DNA of 64,000 nt from Symsagittifera roscoffensis. Lineage: Eukaryota > Xenacoelomorpha > Acoela > Convolutidae. Of the stretch, positions 36,291 through 49,100 are shown piece after piece. The position numbers and the translations under genes were made by a program. Positions within the stretch are counted from its first letter, which is position 1, and every line of letters begins with the position of its first letter. The notes beneath the pieces are model-generated. The model ran no database searches. It was not told the DNA's origin and saw only the letters and a program-made list of their open reading frames with translations. The DNA lies in the NCBI RefSeq assembly GCF_963678635.1, contig NC_087066.1, positions 4,528,485 through 4,592,484 on the forward strand. The letters run 5' to 3'.

Positions 36291-38640
36291 AGGACGCCAG
36301 ACTCCACTTGCCTCGAATTCTCAGCAACAGTCAGCTGTTTTTTTTTCTAGAGAAAAAAATAGAACCCATTAGCTGTGTTTGCTAATACTTGGTAGTTTCC
36401 GGTCTCAATACATCTTCATAGTCATTTCTCACATTAAGGCTGATGGTCTTCGAGAGTCCAGTTTTCGTGGAATAGTGGCATTCTGGTGTCATTTATTATC
36501 TCCAGTTCTTCAAAAATACCTTCGAAAATACACGAGGATCTGTTGAATTGACCCAAGCAGATTTAAATGACAATTACATCAATTTTTTTCAATCAGCTTG
36601 TTCCAATTGTCGTCGCAGTATCCGCAACTCTGGTCACTTAGGCCTATACTCACAGAAACACTGTTGAAGATACCGGTCGTGTCAACAGTTTAATTTCGAA
36701 TACTTTTAGCCCACAGGACGCCAGATTTGACTTACCTTGGGATAAACGCTTTTTGGTGTCGTTTAGTATCTTGAATTCCTCGAAAAAATATTCGAAGATA
36801 CATGTGGATGTATGGAATTGACACAAAAAGACTTGAAAGACAATTACATTAATTTCTCCGAGTTTGATTTCCCAATTGCCGCCGCAGTATCCGCAACAAC
36901 TGAACAATAAGGCCTACACTCACAGTAACACTGTTGAAGATGCCGGTCTTGTCAACCATCTACTTTGAACACTTTTATCCCACAGGACGCCAGATTCCAC
37001 TTGCCTCGGATTCTCAGCAACAGTCAACTGTTTTTTTAGGGAAAAAATAGAACTCATTAGATGAGTGTGCTAATACTCGGTAATTTTTAGTCTTGATACA
37101 TCTTTTTAATCGTTTCTCACGTTAGGCTGAGGGTCCCGTTTTGGTGGAAAAAAAAGCATTTTGGTGTCGTTTTTTATCTCGAGTTCTTCAAAAACACCTT
37201 CCAAGATAAATGTGGATCTGTTGAATGACCCGAAAAAGTTTTTAAGACAATTACAAAGTTTTGTTCCAGTTCGCTTGTCCCAATTGTCGTCGCAGTATCC
37301 ACAGCACCTAATCGTATGGGCCTACACTCACAGAAACACTGTTGAAAATGCCGGTCGTTTCAACCGTTTGATATCGAATAGTTTTAGCCCACAGAACGCC
37401 AGATTTGATTTACCTCGGATTCACAGCAACAGTCAATTTATAGTTAGAGAAAAATTAAAACTCATTTGCTCTGTGTGCTAGTAAAAAGTAATTTTTGATC
37501 TTGATACGTCTTCATAGCCATTTCTCACTTTAGGCTGATTTTCTCTGAGCGTTCAATTTTGGTGGGATAAATAATTATCTTCGATACATGTGGATATGTT
37601 GAATTGACACAAATAGACTTGAAAGGCAATTACATTATTTTCTTCCAGTTTGATTTCCCAATTGTCGCCGCAGTATCCACAACAACTGAACATTTAGGCC
37701 TAGACTCACAGTAACACTGTTGAAGACGCCGGTCTTGTCAACCATTTATTTTCAAAATCTTCTATATGGCAGGACGCCAGACTCCACTTGCCTCGAATTC
37801 TCAGCAACAGTCAGCTGTTTTTTTTCTAGAGAAAAAAATAGAACCCATTAGCTGTGTTTGCCAAAACTTGGTAGTTTCCGGTCTCAATACATCTTCACAG
37901 TCATTTCTCACATTAGGCTGATGGTCTTCGAGAGTCCAGTTTTCGTGGAATAATGGCATTCTCGTGTCATTTATAATCTCCAGTTCTTCAAAAATACCTT
38001 CGAAAATACACGAGGATCTGTTGAATTGACCCAAGCAGATTTAAATGACAATTACATCATTTTTTTTCAATTAGCTTGTTCCAATTGTCGTCGCAGTATC
38101 CGCAACTCTGGTCACTTAGGCCTATACTCACAGAAACACTGTTGAAGATACCGGTCGTGTCAACAGTTTAATTTCGAATACTTTTAGCCCACAGGACGCC
38201 AGATTTGACTTACCTTGGGATAAACGCTTTTTGTTGTCGTTTAGTATCTTGAATTCCTCGAAAAAATATTCGAAGATACATGTGGATGTGTGGAATTGAC
38301 ACAAATAGACTTGAAAGACATTTACATTAATTTCTCCGAGTTTGATTTCCCAATTGCCGCCGCAGTATCCGCAACAACTGAACAATAAGACCTACACTCA
38401 CAGTAACACTGTTGAAGATGCCGGTCTTGTCAACCAATTATTTTCAAATTTTTTTATCCCGCAGGACGCCAGACTCCACTTGCCTCGAATTCTCAGCAAC
38501 AGTCAGCTATTTTTTTCTAGAGAAAAAATAGAACCCATTAGCTGAATGTGCTAATACCTGGTAGTTTTTGCTCCCAATACACATTCATAATCGTTTCTCA
38601 CTTTAGGTTGATGGTCTCTGAGGGTCCAGTTTTGGTGGGA
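36290..38640. repeat. Satellite with a 1.48 kb duplication, closest relatives of the 842 bp dimer
   Basis: The segment at about 36290-36950 recurs at about 37770-38430 (offset 1478 bp). Both copies contain the same fusion, in which a GACTTACCTTGG end jumps directly to GGATAAACGCTTTTTG of the next monomer. The monomer types here (CCACTTGCCTCGAATTCTC and GACTTACCTTGG variants) are those that make up the later 842 bp dimer. Confidence 0.75.
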
Positions 38641-41600
38641 TTAAGGCATTTTGGTGTCGTTTAATCTCTCGACTTCTTCAAAAATGCCTTCAAAAGTCAA
38701 TTTGGATCTGTTGTACTGACACTAGTAGATTTGGAAGACAACTACATATTTTGTTCAGGTTTTTTTGTCTAATTCTCGTTGCAGTGCCCGCAACACCTGG
38801 TCGTTCAGGCCTACACACACGAAAACACTCTTAAAGATGCCGTTCTTGTTAACCATTTGATCTTGTCAACCATTTGATCTCGAATACTTTAGCAAGCACG
38901 ATGCCAGATTTGACTTGCCTCAGTTTCGCAGCAACAGTGAACTGTTTTTTTTCCTTTCCACACAATTACAGCATCAAACAAAACGTCAACGAAGTGAGGT
39001 AAAAGATTTTAAATTAAAAGGACAATTTAAAAGAAACTGCAAAACAAAGAGTGGAAATTTTGCTACATACTTTTGTTTTCACGAAATTGTTTTTAAAGAA
39101 ATCTCTTATCAAATATATTTTGCGCCTCATGATAATTGAACCTAACAATTTCCGCCAATGTTTCGATATTTCGTTTCCAATGAAAAAAACTAAGTTGGGT
39201 CTCCGGCGCCATTTCAAGCACAAGATTTTAAAAAAATAGAAACCAATTGCTCTATTTTTAACATTATATTTCTTCGTAACCGTTTCTCATTTTAACCTGA
39301 TATTTTCCAAATGCGCGACGTTGGTGCAAAACTGCATTTTGGCGTATTTTATTTTCTCGAGTTCTTTTAAAAAACTCTTCGAAGATACAAGTGGATCTGC
39401 CGAATTGCCCCAAGGTGAATTGAAAGGCAATAGCATTGTTTTGTTCACGATTGTTTGTCCCAACTGTCGTCGCAATATTCGCAAAACCTGGTCAATTAGG
39501 CTTAAAGTTACAGAAACACTCTTGACAATGTCCGTCTTGGTCAACCAGTTAATCTTGAAAACTTTGAAAACAAAAGACCCCATATTTGACTTGCATCAAC
39601 CACAAAATCAACGAATCATTCAAAGAATCATGATACTTCTACTTAACCGTTTCTCATATTAAGATGATACTATTCGAGTGGGCGACTTTGGTGCAAATGT
39701 GCATTTGGTGTCGTTTGTTATCTCGAGTTCTTCAAAAAAGACCTCAAAAGATACTTGTGGATCTGCTGAATTGCTCAAGAATACTTGAAAAAGTGTTGCT
39801 TAATTTTGTCTCAATCGTCGTCGCAGTGACCGCAACACGTAATCGTTTAGGCGTACACTCAAAAGAACATTGTTGAAAATACCTGTTTTGGTCGACCATT
39901 TAAAATCGAAAACTTTTATACTAAAAGACGCCAGATTTCACTTGCCTCTGTTTCACAGCAACTGGTAAATCTTTTTTTACAGACAAAAATTAAGAATTCC
40001 AAATCGGCAGATAATTTAAAAGGAACTGTAAAACAATGGAAGACAGATTTCGCTACATACTTTTGTTTCAAAGAAGTTCTCATGCCTTTGTTTTTGTTTA
40101 AAAAACCTATTCTCCAAAAATCTTTGCACTTAGCAACAATTGAGCCTCAAAACTTACTATCAGATTCGTCGAGATCAAACGATATATAATTTGTTTCTTA
40201 CTCGAAAAGTTTATTGGGGTCTAAAGAGCCGTTTTAAGCACAAATTTAAGAATAAACAATAGATCCCATTTGCTCTGTTGTGCTAATACCTGTTATTTTT
40301 TTTTCATGATACTTCTTTTTAACCATGATCAGTGATTCGGTTACTTTTTTAGAGAAATAATTGAGCGGACTTGTTCCAAGACGAATTGGAAGTCTTTTGC
40401 ATAATTTTGGTTTAAATTTGTTTGTCCCAGTAGCTGTACTAATTTCCGCAACATCTGTACTTTCAGGCTCAGAAATCCTGTTGAAAAGGCCGATCTTGTC
40501 CAAATATTCAGGAAAATGTTTAACCCAGAAGACGCCAGAATTGATGTGCCTCGGTTCCACAACAACGGTTAAATGTTTTTTTTCCATTACTGACAATTGC
40601 AGCATCAAATACAATCACAAGGAAATAATCGAAAAACTAGCGCTCTTCTGTGGTAATACTTGTATCTTTCGGTCTTGATACACATTCATAATCAATTGTT
40701 TCTCTAGATTGATGATCTCGAGTGCCTGCTTTTGGAGGAATGAATGTAATTTGATGTCGTTTAATAGCAAGAGTTCTTCAAAAAGACCTTCGAAGATACA
40801 CTTGGATCTGTTCAATCGACCTAAGAAGATTTTGAAGACACTTACTTGTTTTTGTTTCAGTTTGCTTGTCCCAATTGTCGTCGCAATGTCCGGATTATCT
40901 GGTCGTTTAGGTTTACAGTCACACAGACACTGTTAAACTGCGGGTCTTTTCAATCATTTCATCTCGAAAGTTTTTAGCCCGCAGGACCTCAAATTAGTTT
41001 TGCCTCGGTTTCACAGCAACAATCATCAATTTCGTTTTTCAAAACTGACAATTGCAGCATCAATCACAATGTCAACGAATTTTTTTTTAATGGAGAGTTT
41101 GAATTCAACAAGTGAGAAAAAAAGAATCTGCAATATATGAGTAGAAAACAAGCTACTCACAAATTTTCATCAGGTTCCTATGAAGTAACACACCTGAGAA
41201 AACTGAAATGCTAACTCGATTCTTATAGGAATAAAAAAGTTGTTCTGTAGTGACATTTTAAACACAAACTTGAAAAAAAGAGTCTTTTGCTCTGTTATGC
41301 TAAAACCAGTATTTTTTTGTCTTGAATCTTCTTCAAAATCATTTCTCACTCCGGGCTGATAAATTTGAGTGCCCGACTTTGGTAAAACAAATGCACTTTG
41401 TGTCGTTTAATATCTCGAATTCTTAAAAAAGAATTTCGAAGATACATTTGGATCTGCTAAAATGACCAATGCAGACTTGAAATACAATTCCAGGTTTTTG
41501 TTCAATTTTGTTTTTGCCAATTGTCGTCGCAACGTCAGCAACAGCTGACCATTTAGGCTTGCAGTCTCAGAGTTGGAGCATTAACCACAATGCAAAAAAA

Positions 41601-43165
41601 TAATCAAAAACCTTTTTTTTTTCAGGATTTCAAGTTTAACGGATAAAAAACTGCAAAAAAAATGTAGGGAAGCCATGTTACATTTGTTTCACATACGTCT
41701 TCATGCTATTGTTTTTGAAAAAAAAACATCCAACAAAATTTGTGATCAAGATAGTTCACCATCACAAAAACCTATCATATTCTTATGCAGTACAAGACTT
41801 GAGATCAGTGAAATGATAACTTGTTTTTCATAGGAATAATTGAGTGAGGTTTTTAGTGCCGTTTTAAGCAAAATTTGAAGGAACAAAAGGAACTCCTTGT
41901 CTCTGTTGTGCTAAAATCGGGTATTTTTCTGTCCTGCTAAACCTTTTTAACCATATCTCACTTTGGGCTGATGGTCTCCTAGTGCCCGACTCTGGTGGGA
42001 TAAGTGCACTTTTTTGTCGTTTGTTATCTCGAGATCTTCAAAACAGATCTTCGAAGATACTTGTGGATCTGCTGACTTGTCCCAAAACAAATTGGAAGCC
42101 TATTGCATAATTTTTTTAAAACTTGTTTATCCCAATTACCGTCCTAATGTCAGCAATATCTGTTCTTACATCCTTGAAATACTGGTGGAAAGACTGATAT
42201 TCTCCATATTCAGGAAAACTGGTCCATATTCCGATATTCAGGAAAACTTTTAACCGAGAAGAAGCCAGATTTGACTTGCCTCGGTTTTTCAGCAACAATT
42301 AACTTTTTTTGATTACTGACACTTGCAGCATCAACCACAATGTCAACGAACTATTCAACGGATTGAAAAAAAGATACAGCAAAAAATGAGGGGAAGATAT
42401 GCAACTAACTTATTTTTATTTAAAAATTGTTTTTAGGCAATTAAATTTTTGATAATTGTCCTTCAAATAAACTTTGCGCCTCGCGACAATTTAATTTTAC
42501 AATATTGTATCAGATTCCTCGAGATCAGTGAATTGGTAACTTTTTTTATAGAAGTTAGTGAGTGGATTCTTTAGCGCCGTTTTAAGCACAAATTTAGGAC
42601 AAGAAAATAGAATGATCCGTTTGCTCTGTTGTGCTAATATTTGGCATTTTTCTGCCTTGATACTTAATTGCAACCATATCTCAGTTTGGGCTGATGGTCT
42701 CTTAGTGCACAATTTTGGTGGCATAATGCATTTTGTGTCGTTTGTTATGTAGATTTCTTCAAAAAAAACTTCGAAGATACATCTTCATCTGCTGACTCGT
42801 TTCAAGACGAATTGGAAGTCTTTTGCATGATTTTGTTTAAGTTTGTTTGTCCCAGTAACTGCCCTTATGTCCGCAACATCTGTACTTTCAGGCTCAGAAA
42901 TACTGTTGAAAAGGCCAACCTTGTCCAAATATTCAGGAAAACTTTTAACCCAGAAGACGCCAGAATTGACCTGCCTCGGTTCCACGACAACCGTTTAAGG
43001 TTTTTTTCCCTTACTGACGATTGCAGCATCAAATACAATCACAACGAAATAATCAAACAAACTAAGGGTTCACTAGTGCTCTTGTGTGCTAATTTTTGGT
43101 ATCTTTCGTTCTTCATACACTTTCATAATCAATTCTCACTTTAGACTGATGATCTCCGAATGCCT
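38641..43165. repeat. Long-form satellite block, copy 1
   Basis: The monomers here retain the core landmarks (GATGATCTC/CTGATGGTCTC, GGATCTGCTGA, GTCGTCGCAA, GACGCCAGA, TTTGCTCTGTTGTGCTAA). Between the CAGCAACA motif and the TTTGCTCTG motif, however, many carry an extra AT-rich segment of roughly 200-300 bp that starts with a GCAGCATCAA-CACAATGTCAACGAA motif. Spacing of the CTGATGGTCTC landmark reaches 723 bp (41967 to 42690). The whole block recurs at 52880-57168. Open frames inside it are short and not shared in length between copies. Confidence 0.8.
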
Positions 43166-46100
43166 GTGATGATCTCCAAATTTTGGTGGGATAAATAAAT
43201 ATCTTCGATACATGTGGATATGTTGAATTGACACAAATAGAATTGAAAGGCAATTACATTACTTTCTTCCAGTTTGATTTCCCAATTGTCGCCGCAGTAT
43301 CCGCAACAACTGAACATTTAGGCCTAGACTCACAGTAACAATGTTGAAGATGCCGGTCTTGTCAACCATTTGTTTTCAAAACCTTTTATAACGCAGGACG
43401 CCAGACTCCACTTGCCCCGAATTCTCAGCAACAGTCAACTGTTTTCTTTTCTAGAGAAAAAATAGAACCCATTAGCTGTGTGCGCTAATATTTGGTAGTT
43501 TCCGGTCTCAATACATTTTCATAGTCATTTCTCACATTAGGGTGATGGTTTTTGAGAAACCAGTTATCGTGGAATAATTGCATTCTGGTGTCGTTTATTA
43601 TCTCCAGTTCTTCAAAAGTACCTTCAAAACTACACAGGGATCTGTTGAATTGACCCAACTTGATTTAAACGACAATTACATCAATTTTTTCCAATTAGCT
43701 TGTTCCAATTGTCGTCGCAGTATCCGCTACTCTGGTCACTTAGGCCTTTACTCACAGAAACACCGTTGAAGATACCGGTCCTGTCAACCGTTCAATCTCG
43801 AATACTTTTAGCCCACAGGACGCCAGATTTGACTTACCTTGGTTTCACAGCAACAGTCAATTGTTTTTTTAGAGACAAAAAAAAACCCATTTGCTATGTG
43901 TGCTAATACTTTGTTTTTTTTTCGGTCTTGATACATCGTCATAGTCATTTCTCACTTTAGGCTGATGGTCTTTAAGGGTCCGGTTTTGTTGGGATAAATG
44001 CTTTTTGGTGTCGTTTAGTATCTCGAAATCCTCGAAAAAATATTCGAAGAAACATGTGTATGTGTGGAATTGACACAAATAGAATTGAAAGGCAATTACA
44101 TTACTTTCTTCCAGTTTGATTTCCCAATTGTCGCCGCACTATCCGCAAAAACTGAACATTTAGGCCTAGACTCACAGTAACAATGTTGAAGATGCCGGTC
44201 TTGTCAACCATTTATTTTCAAAACCTTTTATAACGCAGGACGCCAGACTCCACTTGCCCCGAATTCTCAGCAACAGTCAACTGTTTTCTTTTCTAGAGAA
44301 AAAATAGAACCCATTAGCTGTGTGCGCTAATACTTGGTAGTTTCCGGTCTCAATACATCTTCATAGTCATTTCTCACATTAGGCTGATGGTCTTTGAGAA
44401 ACCAGTTATCGTGGAATAATTGCATTCTGGTGTCGTTTATTATCTCCAGTTCTTCAAAAGTACCTTCAAAATTACACAAGGATCTGTTGAATTGACCCAA
44501 CTTGATTTAAACGACAATTACATCATTTTTTTCCAATTAGCTTGTTCCAATTGTCGTCGCAGTATCCGCTACTCTGGTCACTTAGGCCTTTACTCACAGA
44601 AACACCGTTGAAGATACCGGTCCTGTCAACCGTTCAATCTCGAATACTTTTAGCCCACAGGACGCCAGATTTGACTTGCCTTGGTTTCACAGCAACAGTC
44701 AATTGTTTTTTTAGAGACAAAAAAAAACCATTTGCTATGTGTGCTAATACTTTGTTTTTTTTTTCGGTCTTGATACATCGTCATAGTCATTTCTCACTTT
44801 AGGCTGATGGTCTTTAAGAGTCCGGTTTTGGTGGGATAAATGCTTTTTGGTGTCGTTTAGTATCTCGAAATCCTCGAAAAAATATTCGAAGAAACATGTG
44901 TATGTGTGGAATTGACACAAATAGACTTGAAAGACAATTACATTAATTTCTCCCAGTTTGATTTCCCAGTTATCGCCGCAGTATCCGCAACAACTGAACA
45001 TTTAGGCCTAGACTCACAGTAACAATGTTGAAGATGCCGGTCTTGTCAACCATTTATTTTCAAAACTTTTTATAACGCAGGACGCCAGACTCCAATTGCC
45101 TCGAATTCTCAGCAACAGTCAACTGTTTTTTTTTCTAGAGAAAAAATAGAACCCATTAGCTGTGTGCGCTAATACATGGTAGTTTCCGGTCTCAATACAT
45201 CTTCATAGTCATTTCTCACATTAGGCTGATGGTCTTTGAGAGTCCAGTTTTCGTGGAATAATTGCATTCTGGTGTCGTTTATTATCTCCAGTTCTTCAAA
45301 AGTACCTTCAAAACTACACAAGGATCTGTTGAATTGACCCAACTTGATTTAAACGACAATTACATCATTTTTTTCCAATTAGCTTGTTCCAATTGTCGTC
45401 GCAGTATCCGCTACTCTGGTCACTTAGGCCTTTACTCACAGAAACACCGTTGAAGATACCGGTCCTGTTAACCGTTCAATCTCGAATACTTTTAGCCCAC
45501 AGGACGCCAGATTTGACTTGCCTTGGTTTCACAGCAACAGTCAATTGTTTTTTTAGAGACAAAAAAAACCCATTTGCTATGTGTGCTAATACTTTGTTTT
45601 TTTTTTCGGTCTTGATACATCGTCATAGTCATTTCTCACTTTAGGCTGATGGTCTTTAAGAGTCCGGTTTTGGTGGGATAAATGCTTTTTGGTGTCGTTT
45701 AGTATCTCGAAATCCTCGAAAAAATATTCGAAGAAACATGTGTATGTGTGGAATTGACACAAATAGACTTGAAAGACAATTACATTAATTTCTCCCAGTT
45801 TGATTTCCCAGTTATCGCCGCAGTATCCGCAACAACTGAACATTTAGGCCTAGACTCACAGTAACAATGTTGAAGATGCCGGTCTTGTCAACCATTTATT
45901 TTCAAAACTTTTTATAACGCAGGACGCCAGACTCCAATTGCCTCGAATTCTCAGCAACAGTCAACTGTTTTTTTTTCTAGAGAAAAAATAGAACCCATTA
46001 GCTGTGTGCGCTAATACATGGTAGTTTCCGGTCTCAATACATCTTCATAGTCATTTCTCACATTAGGCTGATGGTCTTTGAGAGTCCAGTTTTCGTGGAA

Positions 46101-49100
46101 TAATTGCATTCTGGTGTCGTTTATTATCTCCAGTTCTTCAAAAGTACCTTCAAAACTACACAAGGATCTGTTGAATTGACCCAAGTAGATTTAAACGACA
46201 GTTACATCATTTTTTTCCAATTAGCTTGTTCCAATTGTCGTCGCAGTATCAGCTACTCTGGTCACTTAAGCCTATACTCACAGAAACACTGTTGAAGATA
46301 CCGGTCCTGTCAACCGTTCAATTTCGAATACTTTTAGCCCACATGACGCCAGGTTTGACTTACCTTGGTTTCACAGCAACAGTCAATTGTTTTTTTAGAG
46401 ATAAAAATAAAACCCATTTGCTATGTGTGCTAATACTTTGTTTTTTTTTCGGTCTTGATACATCGGCATAGTCATTTCTCACTTTAGGCTGATGGTCTTT
46501 AAGGGTCCGGTTTTGGTGGGATAAATGCTTTTTGGTGTCGTTTAGTATCTCGAATTCCTCGAAAAAATATTCGAAGATACATGTGGATGTGTGCAATTGA
46601 CACAAATAGACTTGAAAGATAATTACATTAATTTTTCCCAGTTTGATTTCCCAATTATCGCCGCAGTATCCGCAACAACTGAACATTTAGGCCTAGACTC
46701 ACAGTAACAATGTTGAAGATGCCGGTCTTGTCAACCATTTATTTTCAAAAACTTTTATAACGCAGGACGCCAGACTCCACTTGCCTCGAATTCTCAGCAA
46801 CAGTCAACTGTTTTTTTTCTAGAGAAAAAATAGAACCCATTAGCTGTGTGCGCTAATACTTGGTAGTTTCCGGTCTCAATACATCTTCATAGTCATTTCT
46901 CACATTAGGCTGATGGTCTTTGAGAGTCCAGTTTTCGTGGAATAATTGCATTCTGGTGTCGTTTATTATCTCCAGTTCTTCAAAAGTACCTTCAAAACTA
47001 CACAAGGATCTGTTGAATTGACCCAACTTGATTTAAACGACAATTACATCATTTTTTTCCAATTAGCTTGTTCCAATTGTCGTCGCAGTATCCGCTACTC
47101 TGGTCACTTAGGCCTATACTCACAGAAACACTGTTGAAGATACCGGTCCTGTCAACCGTTCAATCTCGAATACTTTTAGCCCACAGGACGCCAGATTTGA
47201 CTTACCTTGGTTTCACAGCAACAGTCAATTGTTTTTTTAGAGACAAAAAAAAACCCATTTGCTATGTGTGCTAATACTTTGTTTTTTTTTCGGTCTTGAT
47301 ACATCGTCATAGTCATTTCTCACTTTAGGCTGATGGTCTTTAAGGGTCCGGTTTTGGTGGGATAAATGCTTTTTGGTGTCGTTTAGTATCTCGAATTCCT
47401 CGAAAAAATATTCGAAGAGACATGTGTATGTGTGGAATTGACACAAATAGACTTGAAAGACAATTACATTATTTTCTCCCAGTTTGATTTCCCAATTATC
47501 GCCGCAGTATCTGCAACAACTGAACATTTAGGCCTAGACTCACAGTAACAATGTTGAAGATGCCGATCTTGTCAACCATTTATTTTCAAAACTTTTTATA
47601 ACGCAGGACGCCAGACTCCAAATGCCTCGAATTCTCAGCAACAGTCAACTGTTTTTTTTTCTAGAGAAAAAATAGAACCCATTAGCTGTGTGCGCTAATA
47701 CATGGTAGTTTCCGGTCTCAATACATCTTCATAGTCATTTCTCACATTAGGCTGATGGTCTTTGAGAGTCCAGTTTTCGTGGAATAATTGCATTCTGGTG
47801 TCGTTTATTATCTCCAGTTCTTCAAAAGTACCTTCAAAACTACACAAGGATCTGTTGAATTGACCCAACTTGATTTAAACGACAATTACATCATTTTTTT
47901 CCAATTAGCTTGTTCCAATTGTCGTCGCAGTATCCGCTACTCTGGTCACTTAGGCCTATACTCACAGAAACACTGTTGAAGATACCGGTCCTGTCAACCG
48001 TTCAATCTCGAATACTTTTAGCCCACAGGACGCCAGATTTGACTTACCTTGGTTTCACAGCAACAGTCAATTGTTTTTTAGAGACAAAAAAAAACCCATT
48101 TGCTATGTGTGCTAATACTTTGTTTTTTTTCGGTCTTGATACATCGTCATAGTCATTTCTCACTTTAGGCTGATGGTCTTTAAGAGTCCGGTTTTGGTGG
48201 GATAAATGCTTTTTGGTGTCGTTTAGTATCTCGAATTCCTCGAAAAAATATTCGAAGATACATGTGTATGTGTGGAATTGACACAAATAGACTTGAAAGA
48301 CAATTACATTAATTTCTCCCAGTTTGATTTCCCAATTATCGCCGCAGTATCCGCAACAACTGAACAATTAGGCCTAGAATCACAGTAACAATGTTGAAGA
48401 TGCCGGTCTTGTCAACCATTTATTTTCAAAACTTTTTATAACGCAGGACGCCAGACTCCAATTGCCTCGAATTCTCAGTAACAGTCAACTGTTTTTTTTC
48501 TAGAGAAAAAATAGAACCCATTAGCTGTGTGCGCTAATACTTGGTAGTTTCCGGTCTCAATACATCTTCATAGTCATTTCTCACATTAGGCTGATGGTCT
48601 TTGAGAGTCCAGTTTTCGTGGAATAATTGCATTCTGGTGTCGTTTATTATCTCCAGTTCTTCAAAAGTACCTTCAAAACTACACAAGGATCTGTTGAATT
48701 GACCCAAGTAGATTTAAACGACAGTTACATCATTTTTTTCCAATTAGCTTGTTCCAATTGTCGTCGCAGTATCCGCTACTCTGGTCACTTAAGCCTATAC
48801 TCACAGAAACACTGTTGAAGATACCGGTCCTGTCAACCGTTCAATTTCGAATACTTTTAGCCCACAGGACGCCAGGTTTGACTTACCTTGGTTTCACAGC
48901 AACAGTCAATTGTTTTTTTAGAGATAAAAATAAAACCCATTTGCTATGTGTGCTAATACTTTGTTTTTTTTTCGGTCTTGATACATCGGCATAGTCATTT
49001 CTCACTTTAGGCTGATGGTCTTTAAGGGTCCGGTTTTGGTGGGATAAATGCTTTTTGGTGTCGTTTAGTATCTCGAATTCCTCGAAAAAATATTCGAAGA

